From: a virus
Strand: one strand, 5' to 3'
IMG/VR virus record: IMGVR_UViG_3300000116_009373
Location: 1-43,670 of that record
DNA: 43,670 nt
Shown: piece after piece, positions 32,420 to 39,119 of the stretch
How the letters are laid out: each line of letters begins with the position of its first letter
Numbering within the stretch: position 1 is the stretch's first letter
Made by a program: the position numbers and the translations under genes
The notes under the pieces: model-generated
What the model was told of the DNA's origin: nothing
Databases searched by the model: none
Seen by the model: the letters and a program-made list of their open reading frames with translations, nothing else

Positions 32420-33111
32420 ATCGAATGTGTTCCATTATTAATTTTAATTGAATCAAAAAATTCTTGACGTGCTAAACTTGTATTATCTCTAAATACCCCT
32501 GATGCTTTAGTTGTAACCATTGAAGCACCATTATGTTTTACACCTCTACAAGATACACAATTATGAGTTCCAACTACTGTTACTACAACACCTTTATTTC
32601 CTTCTGTGATTTTTTCTACGGCATTATGGATTGCTGAGGTTAATTGTTCTTGGATAGCACCTCTACGACCAAATAATTCTACAATTCGATTCAATTTAGA
32701 TAAACCAATTACTTGTCCTTCTTCACCAGCAACATATCCTATGTGTACTACACCTTGAATTGTTTGATGGTGGTGAGAACACATGGAAGTTAGGGGAATA
32801 TTACGTTCTATAATGACACCATCATAACCATCGGATGGGAATGAAGTAATTTCACTCATAGCAGTATATCTGCCTCTCCATAAATCATTTACATATGCTT
32901 TAGCTACACGTCTTGGTGTATCTGATGAATTAGGATCGTTTTTCCAATCACATTTTAAAGCATCTAAAAATTTACCATATGCTTCAGTTGCTTCCGATAT
33001 CATTAAGTCCTTTTGATTTTGGTCTAAAGGAAAACCTTCAGCTACCCCGTTTGCAAAACCCTCTTGCACTACTTCTAATTCGTTGTGTATTTTTTTTCTT
33101 TGTTTATTCAT
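32416..33111 (-). CDS. folE: GTP cyclohydrolase I
   Basis: Converts GTP to dihydroneopterin triphosphate, the first step of 7-deazaguanine synthesis. Zinc ligands are C111 and H114 in SMCSHHHQ and the cysteine in HNCVSCRG; GLSKLNRIVELFGRR and the final VVTTKASG-like region are family signatures. Length of 231 aa is normal. In this window it is the source of the pterin precursor for the QueD-like and QueE proteins. It overlaps the phosphoribosyltransferase gene by four bases and is followed upstream by two small genes. Confidence 0.93.
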   Translation of the reverse strand: MNKQRKKIHNELEVVQEGFANGVAEGFPLDQNQKDLMISEATEAYGKFLDALKCDWKNDPNSSDTPRRVAKAYVNDLWRGRYTAMSEITSFPSDGYDGVIIERNIPLTSMCSHHHQTIQGVVHIGYVAGEEGQVIGLSKLNRIVELFGRRGAIQEQLTSAIHNAVEKITEGNKGVVVTVVGTHNCVSCRGVKHNGASMVTTKASGVFRDNTSLARQEFFDSIKINNGTHSI

Positions 33112-33135
33112 AATATAACTTAATATAATAACCTT

Positions 33136-33279
33136 TTATTTAACTTCAAAGTCTTTGATGTATTCTTCTAAAATATCTACTAATACTAATACATCATCAG
33201 GATCCATTGTAACTGCACAACAAGTATTTATATTCTCTTTTATTGTACTTAAAACCTCTAATGCTGCTTCTTTAGTCAT
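33136..33279 (-). CDS. Small acidic protein, 47 aa
   Basis: Translated from an ATG at 33279 whose reading frame overlaps the end of the 53-aa gene by eight bases (AATGACTAA). The protein is mostly helical and acidic, with KENINTCCAVTMDPDD in the middle and a LVDILEEYIKDFEVK end. No family is recognised. The tight overlap with the upstream small gene and absence of any other gene in this 320-base gap support it as real. Confidence 0.5.
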   Translation of the reverse strand: MTKEAALEVLSTIKENINTCCAVTMDPDDVLVLVDILEEYIKDFEVK

Positions 33280-33433
33280 TCCAATTTCTGATAATATTCC
33301 ATACTATAAAAATATTACATATTACTGCTTGTAATACTATTAAAGTTCTTATAAAAGCAATTTTATCTGCTTCTTTTGTGGTTCCAACTTTTTCACCTAA
33401 GGCTTTAGCCCATACCCTCCAAAATGTTTTCAT
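33272..33433 (-). CDS. Small single-span membrane protein, 53 aa
   Basis: Begins TAATG with the stop of queE, so it is coupled to it. MKTFWRVWAKALGEKVG is followed by a charged helix and one hydrophobic stretch (about residues 31-46, LIVLQAVICNIFIVWN) ending in a basic tail. Proteins with the same FWRxWAKALGEK start are, from memory, frequent in T4-like marine phages. It is likely a small inner-membrane protein; its function is unknown. Confidence 0.6.
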   Translation of the reverse strand: MKTFWRVWAKALGEKVGTTKEADKIAFIRTLIVLQAVICNIFIVWNIIRNWND

Positions 33434-34206
33434 TACACTTCACGTTCTGTATCAAAAGCCATAATGTGAGCACGTCCTGTAAACCTCCATCCTTTATCTC
33501 TTACAAAATCCATAACTACAGGATAACTTTCCATTAATGAAATACGATCATCCCCCGCGGGCATTGCCCATACTTTTTCATTAGGGATTTCTAATTCATT
33601 TAAAAAATCTTCAACTTCTCCAACCATTGAAAGCTCTTTGTCAAGGACAGGCTTAATATGGTAGTCATGGTGATAATCAATACTTTTTTTAATTGCATCT
33701 TTATTTAATCTGAGTTTGTTGTGGCGTGTGACCATTTTTTCATCCGTAATTGCACCTTGAGGTGTCTTAACTCCCAATACAGGAATACTATTGGAAAACT
33801 TAGGACTAATACTAAGAAGATTAATGGGATAGTCAGTAGCAAGAAAATGGCTTCCTTCAGTTTCAATAGTAACAAATATATTTCTTTCATTAGCGAGATG
33901 TGTTAATTCATTTACAAGGGCGGGGTGCATAGTTGGTGACCCTCCTGTTAACATCATTTCTGTAATGTGAGGGTTTTCATCATACATTTTAATTATATCA
34001 TTAAATGCATATTTTCCTTTTTCAGGATGAATAGAAGTATACCAAGAATCACACCATCCACCTTCGCCAAAATAGCATCGATGTGTGCATCCAGATGTAC
34101 GTACAACAATGGTAGGATAACCTTGACGACTTCCTTCACTTTGTACTGCGGTATATACTTCGACAATTGGGAGAACTTTAGAATAGTCCTCAACTCTTTT
34201 TAACAT
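33433..34206 (-). CDS. queE: 7-carboxy-7-deazaguanine synthase (QueE-like)
   Basis: Radical SAM enzyme that rearranges carboxytetrahydropterin into 7-carboxy-7-deazaguanine. EGSRQGYP precedes the cluster site, as in QueE. The three cluster cysteines are C40, C44 and C52 (GCTHRCYFGEGGWCDSW), giving a C-x3-C-x7-C spacing instead of the usual C-x3-C-x2-C. A later TGGSPTMHP segment is the SAM-binding GGEP region. Length 257 aa is slightly long. It belongs with folE, the QueD-like and the QueC-like genes, from which it is separated by the tail-type gene. Confidence 0.88.
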   Translation of the reverse strand: MLKRVEDYSKVLPIVEVYTAVQSEGSRQGYPTIVVRTSGCTHRCYFGEGGWCDSWYTSIHPEKGKYAFNDIIKMYDENPHITEMMLTGGSPTMHPALVNELTHLANERNIFVTIETEGSHFLATDYPINLLSISPKFSNSIPVLGVKTPQGAITDEKMVTRHNKLRLNKDAIKKSIDYHHDYHIKPVLDKELSMVGEVEDFLNELEIPNEKVWAMPAGDDRISLMESYPVVMDFVRDKGWRFTGRAHIMAFDTEREV

Positions 34207-34276
34207 ATGTTAATTTTTTTAAGTGGTTTTACAGTCACTTGACCATTTATATTGGTCCCAATATAATAAAACTATT

Positions 34277-35617
34277 TTAGGTATCCAAACTATCTAATCG
34301 AGTTTTTAAATCTATTATTTCTTTTTGTTGATCTTGAACAGCTTTAATTAATAAAGATGTTAATTTAGAATATTTTATACCATCCGCTCCTCCATTTTCA
34401 TCAATATGTACTAATTCAGGGATGTGTTTTTCTACTTCTTCTGCAATTAATCCTATATCTTTAAACCCAGTATCTTTCCAATCAAATGTAACAGGACGTA
34501 ATTTATATAAATTAGCTACTGAATCTAAACTAGATACATTTTGCTTATATCTTAAAGCTGAGGTTTCTGTTATGCTAGTAGCAAAGAAAGTACCTGTAAC
34601 TGCTAAAGAACCTGTTATATCAGCTGATCCGCTAAATGGAAATCCTGAAGCAGCACCACCACCTGCGTTTAATGCAAATGAAGCAGTTTCAGCAAATGAA
34701 GATGAAATAACACCTACAATTTGAGCTCCACTACCTGTAAAAGATCCTGTATAAGAACCAGTCATTGATCCTGATAGGAAAGAATAAAAACTACTTGAAA
34801 ATGAACCTGTAAATGGACCATCACCACTTGCTGCAAATGAACCAGAGGTAATAATATTAACAGAAGAACTTTCAGCATATGATGCTGTAACAGCAAAAGA
34901 GGCTGAGGTAATTGTACCTAGTACTACAGAAGCTGTATCTGCAGATGTTGCATTCCCTTCTAAAGCACCTATAAATTTAGTTGCTGTTAATGTATTAGTA
35001 GAAGGAACATAATTAAGCCCTATATCTGTATTAGCTCTATGACTTCCAGATGTACCTTGAGCAAATAAAATATAATTTGTACTAGCATCACTATCATCAG
35101 GATTTACAAATACATTTGTTGCTAATGTTGCTTCCGAGGCAGATACTGCATAACTAGAAGATATAGCATGACTTGCTGTAACCGCATGTGATGAAGTTAT
35201 TGTTCCTGTTAATCCAGAACCATCACCTTGATATGACCCACTAAATGAACCACTGATATAAGGACTATTTAAAGAACCCGTTATGGTTACACTACCTGTA
35301 AATTGATGAGTATCATCTAAGGAATCTCCAAACTTAGTAGAACCACTTGCAAATATAATAGAAGAAGATTCATACGTAGTTACTAAATAAGTAATAGAAG
35401 CAGTACCATCTATAATTAAATTTCCAGACATACTAACAGAACCCGTAAAAGCGGTTGTCCCACTTACAAATAATGATCCTGTGAGCGCAGTTGAACCTGA
35501 TAAATCTAGTGAAGCAGTTAAACGAGTATATCCTAATCCATTTTGAATTCTCTCATTTTCTATATGTAATAACTGATCATAGGTAGACTTGATCGTCCTA
35601 TTAGTGAATGTAGACAT
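34277..35617 (-). CDS. Tail-type protein with S74 self-cleaving chaperone
   Basis: 446 aa. The first about 340 residues are low-complexity Ser/Thr/Gly/Ala repeats (for example TGSLFVSGTTAFTGS and SHAVTASHAISSSYAVSAS), as in long fibrous phage proteins. The last about 95 residues are a Peptidase S74 intramolecular chaperone: TSALRYKQNV (S353 and K358 as candidate catalytic pair), RPVTFDWKD, DIGLIAEEVEKHIPELV, and a C-terminal trimerising helix. The chaperone trims itself after assembly. It is a late structural gene lying inside the deazaguanine set, with its own upstream terminator and TATA-type motif. Confidence 0.85.
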   Translation of the reverse strand: MSTFTNRTIKSTYDQLLHIENERIQNGLGYTRLTASLDLSGSTALTGSLFVSGTTAFTGSVSMSGNLIIDGTASITYLVTTYESSSIIFASGSTKFGDSLDDTHQFTGSVTITGSLNSPYISGSFSGSYQGDGSGLTGTITSSHAVTASHAISSSYAVSASEATLATNVFVNPDDSDASTNYILFAQGTSGSHRANTDIGLNYVPSTNTLTATKFIGALEGNATSADTASVVLGTITSASFAVTASYAESSSVNIITSGSFAASGDGPFTGSFSSSFYSFLSGSMTGSYTGSFTGSGAQIVGVISSSFAETASFALNAGGGAASGFPFSGSADITGSLAVTGTFFATSITETSALRYKQNVSSLDSVANLYKLRPVTFDWKDTGFKDIGLIAEEVEKHIPELVHIDENGGADGIKYSKLTSLLIKAVQDQQKEIIDLKTRLDSLDT

Positions 35618-35640
35618 TTACAGCTGTTTTTTGTACTATG

Positions 35641-35651
35641 ATAAATATATA
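35641..35651 (-). promoter_or_regulatory. TATATATTTAT element before the tail-type gene
   Basis: Minus strand TTTATATATTTATC lies about 23 bases before the start of the tail-type gene and directly after the terminator hairpin. It is a good copy of the recurrent motif and would fit a late promoter for a virion protein. Confidence 0.4.
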
Positions 35652-35653
35652 AA

Positions 35654-35674
35654 GGAGACCGCTTAAGCGGCCCC
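35654..35674 (-). terminator. Terminator-like hairpin after the QueC-like gene
   Basis: In the minus-strand transcript GGGGCCGC, loop TTAA, GCGGTCTC forms an eight-base-pair stem with two G-U pairs, followed by CTTTATATA. The two wobble pairs work only in the minus-strand RNA (they become A-C mismatches in the other), which supports use on the minus strand. It lies 26 bases after the QueC-like stop codon. Confidence 0.6.
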
Positions 35675-35699
35675 ATTTTTTAAAAATTTAATTTATTTA

Positions 35700-36509
35700 T
35701 TAAGCATCACCCAATACTGCAGTATGATTTGCTAAAAGTTCCTTTACATATGTTTCCGCAATATCATATTTAACTTCTCCACTTTCATCCTCATATTGTA
35801 CGGGATCTTTACGACCCAAATTAATAAACGCTTCAATTCTTTCAACAGATGAAGCACTTTTGTAATCAGAGTTACCTGATGGGTAGGGTTTGTATGAGGT
35901 ATTTGTTCTTTTGTATACTTCATCAAAATCCAATTCCAATTGTTTAATGAGTTCTTGTCCATCTTTTAATATTCCAAGTTTATCTGTGTCTAAATATGGG
36001 GTAAAATAGCCAACACGATCAGCTTCCCAATTTCCAATTCTAAATGCGGCATCATCGGCATCTCTAAATTCTTGTCTACAATCAGGATAAATAGCATGAT
36101 CTCCAGCGTGAATGCCTAAAGCAATATCTGTTTTTTCTTCAGTATCATTTGCTATAGATAATGCTACAGCTTGAACAATAGAAGCAAATATTTTATTCCT
36201 ATTAGGTACAACTGTTTCTTTCATATTATCTTGTTCATAATGACCTTCAGGAACATCCTCACCTCCATCTACTAAAGCTGAGCTTAATAATTGTGATAAT
36301 CCATCAAGTTTAACTACTTGATATGTAATATAATGCCCATTTTCTTTTAAATAGTCTACTAATTCTTGGGCTTTATCTAATTCTACTTTATGTTTTTGAC
36401 CATAATCAAAAGATAAAGCAGTTACTGTATTATACTCAGTTAATGTTCTAAGTAATAATGTTGAGGAATCCATTCCTCCACTTAAGGATACTACGACGTT
36501 TTTTGCCAT
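35700..36509 (-). CDS. queC: QueC-like protein lacking zinc cysteines
   Basis: PP-loop ATPase related to 7-cyano-7-deazaguanine synthase. The ATP loop is SLSGGMDSST at residues 8-17, VVPNRNKIF and HAGDHAIYPDCR match the QueC substrate region, and DPVQY near the end is also typical. In place of the four zinc-binding cysteines of QueC the protein has serine in TNTSY (S205) and DYKSASSVER (D215, S218, S221), so the zinc site is lost. Length of 269 aa is normal. Either the enzyme manages without zinc, or it acts on 7-carboxy-7-deazaguanine in another way. It is next to the DpdA-like gene. Confidence 0.82.
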   Translation of the reverse strand: MAKNVVVSLSGGMDSSTLLLRTLTEYNTVTALSFDYGQKHKVELDKAQELVDYLKENGHYITYQVVKLDGLSQLLSSALVDGGEDVPEGHYEQDNMKETVVPNRNKIFASIVQAVALSIANDTEEKTDIALGIHAGDHAIYPDCRQEFRDADDAAFRIGNWEADRVGYFTPYLDTDKLGILKDGQELIKQLELDFDEVYKRTNTSYKPYPSGNSDYKSASSVERIEAFINLGRKDPVQYEDESGEVKYDIAETYVKELLANHTAVLGDA

Positions 36510-36511
36510 TT

Positions 36512-36697
36512 TTATTTATTTTTCTTTTGCCAGGTATTACTAAGCGTATAGGCAAACGCTTTAAATTTACATTTTATATAAGAAATAATATACGAAAAGA
36601 TTGTTGATATCCCAAATCCTCCTATTAAAAGGGTCCAAATATTTGGGTGAAAATGTTCTCCACAAAAACCAAAAATATGTTTAATTATTTCTGTCAT
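36512..36697 (-). CDS. Small membrane protein, 61 aa
   Basis: One central hydrophobic stretch (about residues 20-41) after an N-terminal IIKHIFGFCGEHFHPN segment, with a basic tail. Similar small proteins with FGFCGEH are, from memory, seen in other T4-like phages. It lies between the DpdA-like and QueC-like genes and overlaps the former by 17 bases. Function is unknown. Confidence 0.6.
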   Translation of the reverse strand: MTEIIKHIFGFCGEHFHPNIWTLLIGGFGISTIFSYIISYIKCKFKAFAYTLSNTWQKKNK

Positions 36698-37484
36698 AAT
36701 TTTTTAATCCATTTATTTTACGAAATTGTTTTACATTTGTTAATACTAAATTATAATTTAATGCATTATGATTTATATCAAAATAAGTATTCATATTAGG
36801 AGATGGTTTTTTATTTAAACCAAAACTTTTATATTTAATACCTTCTAAAGCTGACATAATGGGGTTTGATGTGTCAATCGATTCTATTTGTGGATGGTTA
36901 TCATACCAACCAAATTCCTGTGGAATTGAACAACCTAATAAATGGAGTTTAATATCATTAAAATTATTTAATTTTAGTAAACCATTTACAAATCTTACTC
37001 TACCTAATGATTTTCCCATATCTACATTAGTATGAGGAAAAAAACTATTATACCAAGTTGCACCATATGAAACACATAATTTTTTATAACCTAAATTTAT
37101 TAATAAATTAGCACATAAATAAGCTTCATTTTTATCTTCACCTTGAATTACCGCTACTAATTTTGTTTTTTCTGGGTATTCAAATTGTTTCCAATATTTA
37201 GCCTGTGCAGCTGTTTGACTACATTTCATCCAAACATCAGGTACAATAAATTCATCGGGTTCTAATTCATCAATCCAATATCTTAAACGTCTATGATCAT
37301 ATGCTTCACCTAATTCGTGAAGCGAATTATCCATTATAATATAACGTCCTTGTTTTTTAGATTCATAAAAGAAGTTTTTATATTGTTCATCCTTATCTAA
37401 TAGATGAGGGAGGCAATAATCATAATCATTCCATTCACGACTATTATTTAATAAACAACGGGGAACTTCATGACTAACCTTCAT
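36681..37484 (-). CDS. dpdA: DpdA-like DNA guanine transglycosylase
   Basis: Resembles the TGT superfamily in its phage DNA form (DpdA). In order: MDNSLHELGE at residues 51-60 (D52 as first acid), VPDV at 81-84, AVIQGE near 112, HLLGCSIP at 181-188 and SIDTSNPI at 202-209, where D204 is the candidate nucleophile. TGT has the same order of blocks ending with the nucleophilic aspartate. No TGT-type zinc motif is visible. It should exchange guanine in DNA for a 7-deazaguanine. The ATG at 37484 is preferred to the in-frame GTG at 37493. It is encoded with the QueC- and QueD-like genes, which supports the call. Homology is remote, so confidence is moderate. Confidence 0.75.
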   Translation of the reverse strand: MKVSHEVPRCLLNNSREWNDYDYCLPHLLDKDEQYKNFFYESKKQGRYIIMDNSLHELGEAYDHRRLRYWIDELEPDEFIVPDVWMKCSQTAAQAKYWKQFEYPEKTKLVAVIQGEDKNEAYLCANLLINLGYKKLCVSYGATWYNSFFPHTNVDMGKSLGRVRFVNGLLKLNNFNDIKLHLLGCSIPQEFGWYDNHPQIESIDTSNPIMSALEGIKYKSFGLNKKPSPNMNTYFDINHNALNYNLVLTNVKQFRKINGLKNYDRNN

Positions 37485-37938
37485 ATATAGCACTATTTTT
37501 ACTGTGTTCCATAAATTCTACCCTTACTACTTTAACTCTGTTTTTAGTTTCAGCTTTAACAAAGGTATTTAATTTATTAAAAACATATTCAGCAAATTTT
37601 TCTGCTCCAACTGCTGGGACTACTCTTACTTGTGCTACTTCATGTACACCCATTGATTGAAACGATTCTACAAATGGATCATCTTCTGCTACTATAACAG
37701 TATGATCAAACATATAATCCATCCACTCTTTAGGGGATTTACCATCAATTTGAGTTTCAGCACGTTTCATACCTCCAAAATCCCAAACCCAGTTTTTTTC
37801 ATCTAATTCACCTTCAAACCATACTTTAAATGATATCCCATAACCATGAAGATATTTACAGTGTGTTTCTTCTGCTTTAAATTGACGAAATACAGTTGAG
37901 AACCCGTCAAATATTTTTGTTGATTGAAATTTACCCAT
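37474..37938 (-). CDS. queD: QueD-like 6-carboxytetrahydropterin synthase variant
   Basis: 154-aa member of the PTPS/QueD fold. The catalytic cysteine is C27 (HCKYLHGYG), an aspartate-histidine pair lies at D78-H79 (FDHT), and a WVWDFGGMK segment matches the DFxxLK region. The zinc site is altered: the first histidine (FSAAH in QueD) is phenylalanine (F17), and HGH becomes HGY (H31 kept, Y33). Two of three zinc ligands are therefore replaced. From memory, similar FRQ...HGY forms occur in other marine T4-like phages, so this may be a conserved phage subfamily. It precedes the DpdA-like gene by an 11-base overlap. Confidence 0.8.
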   Translation of the reverse strand: MGKFQSTKIFDGFSTVFRQFKAEETHCKYLHGYGISFKVWFEGELDEKNWVWDFGGMKRAETQIDGKSPKEWMDYMFDHTVIVAEDDPFVESFQSMGVHEVAQVRVVPAVGAEKFAEYVFNKLNTFVKAETKNRVKVVRVEFMEHSKNSAIYEG

Positions 37939-38179
37939 TATAAAAATTTAAAATTGCTTCTTTTGATTGCATTCCTACTAACCTCCCTTTAGCAACTCCT
38001 GATTCATCTACTAAAATTAATGAAGGTACATTTCTAACTCCATATTTTATAGACATATCTTGGTTACCATCTACATCAACTTTTTGAAAGTTAATTTGTC
38101 CACTTAAAGAATCCATTACTGGACCTAATGTTTTGCATGGCCCACACCATGCTGCAGTAAAATAAAGTATTTTTTTCAT
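37931..38179 (-). CDS. Thioredoxin
   Basis: Short thioredoxin, 82 aa, with FTAAWCGPCK (C12-x-x-C15) and the cis-proline segment VRNVPSLILVD. Full-length thioredoxins are about 105 aa, so this is the minimal fold. A likely role is electron donor to the viral ribonucleotide reductase encoded 1-4 kb upstream, or redox upkeep of other enzymes. It overlaps the QueD-like gene by eight bases. Confidence 0.9.
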   Translation of the reverse strand: MKKILYFTAAWCGPCKTLGPVMDSLSGQINFQKVDVDGNQDMSIKYGVRNVPSLILVDESGVAKGRLVGMQSKEAILNFYNG

Positions 38180-38192
38180 GTTGCTAATTTAA

Positions 38193-38381
38193 TTAAACTA
38201 ATTCTTCATAAACACCAACCACTTCAGCTAAAAGTAATCCTATAAATCCTATTTCATACCATCCCCATAATCCAGCTACACAAGCTACAATTCGGATTGT
38301 TGATTTGATAAAAGATACTATTTGGTGTAATTTTGGGTTAGGCAGTTTTTCTAGGTCTACCTCTTTTTTTAATTTGTTCAT
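38193..38381 (-). CDS. Small membrane protein, 62 aa
   Basis: Basic N-terminal 30 residues followed by one or two closely spaced hydrophobic segments (about residues 32-58, with GLWGWYEIGFIGLLL). No family is recognised. It overlaps the upstream 171-aa gene by 44 bases, which is more than usual here, but there is no later Met, so the start is taken as given. Function unknown. Confidence 0.55.
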   Translation of the reverse strand: MNKLKKEVDLEKLPNPKLHQIVSFIKSTIRIVACVAGLWGWYEIGFIGLLLAEVVGVYEELV

Positions 38382-38853
38382 AACTTATATGTAATATTTT
38401 ATATTTGTCATCTATATGATAATAAAAATCAATCAGGGAACCACTAAAGTTTACCATTTCCTCTTTTACTTGTTCCTTATTAACACGAAAGTATTTAGGA
38501 AACTCATTATATAATGAATTTAACTTATCAAATTCATCTTTTTCAAAATCTTCAAGTAAACGTTTGCGACGTGCTCTTAATACAGCACCTTTTTCTACAA
38601 ACAAACCACTATCACCATTACATTCAATTTCCAAATCATTTAGTTCATGTTCAACCCATGCTGCTTGATACCAATAATGTGAAAAATCATAATCACCATT
38701 AAAAATACGATCGCGAAGTGGTTTACGATTATCTAATGGTTTGACTTTTGTATCATACATTCTCCACCATCGAAATTGATTGTAATTGAGTTTTTGTAAT
38801 TTAGAAAACTCCTTTTTTAAACGAGAACGTGATAGGGTAGGATTAAATGCCAT
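38338..38853 (-). CDS. Hypothetical protein with basic tail, 171 aa
   Basis: The ATG at 38853 (MAFNPTLSRSRLKKEF) is preferred over an upstream TTG. The protein is rich in aromatic and basic residues: FRWWRMYDTK, LDNRKPLRDRIFNGDYDFSHYWYQ, and a KKRGRPRKTA tail that looks like an AT-hook. It is probably a DNA- or RNA-binding protein. Function unknown. It overlaps the 73-aa gene by 11 bases. Confidence 0.6.
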   Translation of the reverse strand: MAFNPTLSRSRLKKEFSKLQKLNYNQFRWWRMYDTKVKPLDNRKPLRDRIFNGDYDFSHYWYQAAWVEHELNDLEIECNGDSGLFVEKGAVLRARRKRLLEDFEKDEFDKLNSLYNEFPKYFRVNKEQVKEEMVNFSGSLIDFYYHIDDKYKILHISYEQIKKRGRPRKTA

Positions 38854-39064
38854 ACTTCTTTTTATAACGTTCAATGAATATTTTCCCCATACCTACTTCT
38901 TTGATAATTGCCTTATTAGGTATACCAGGTATGCGGTAATCTAAATCTATTAGTTCATCAATATTTCTATTGCTAACAGTCTTTATTTTAATTTTTGCAT
39001 TTGAATTTTTTGATGTTGCAAATACAATTGAAATTGGTATTTTTGGATATTTTCCGTCTGCCAT
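38843..39064 (-). CDS. Hypothetical protein, 73 aa
   Basis: Small protein with a beta strand segment (IPISIVFATSK) followed by RIPGIPNKAIIKEVGMG and a basic helix (KIFIERYKKKYGI). The second half looks like a short DNA-contacting element. It follows a CGTATATTTACG element and starts a short three-gene run. Weak AAGG precedes the start. Function unknown. Confidence 0.55.
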   Translation of the reverse strand: MADGKYPKIPISIVFATSKNSNAKIKIKTVSNRNIDELIDLDYRIPGIPNKAIIKEVGMGKIFIERYKKKYGI

Positions 39065-39085
39065 AACCTTTATTTTTTGTTTATC

Positions 39086-39097
39086 CGTAAATATACG
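39086..39097 (-). promoter_or_regulatory. CGTATATTTACG element
   Basis: Minus strand CGTATATTTACG lies 22 bases before the 73-aa start in a 55-base gap after nrdA. It is one of the clearest copies of the recurrent motif and is itself nearly palindromic. Confidence 0.35.
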
Positions 39098-39119
39098 AAC
39101 TTATTTTCAGGTAACCAAA

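Noticed and set aside
34207-34276. Terminator after the tail-type gene
   Set aside because: There is a palindrome (TTATATTGG with CCAATATAA) but its loop is only two bases and no T-tract follows, so I did not call it.
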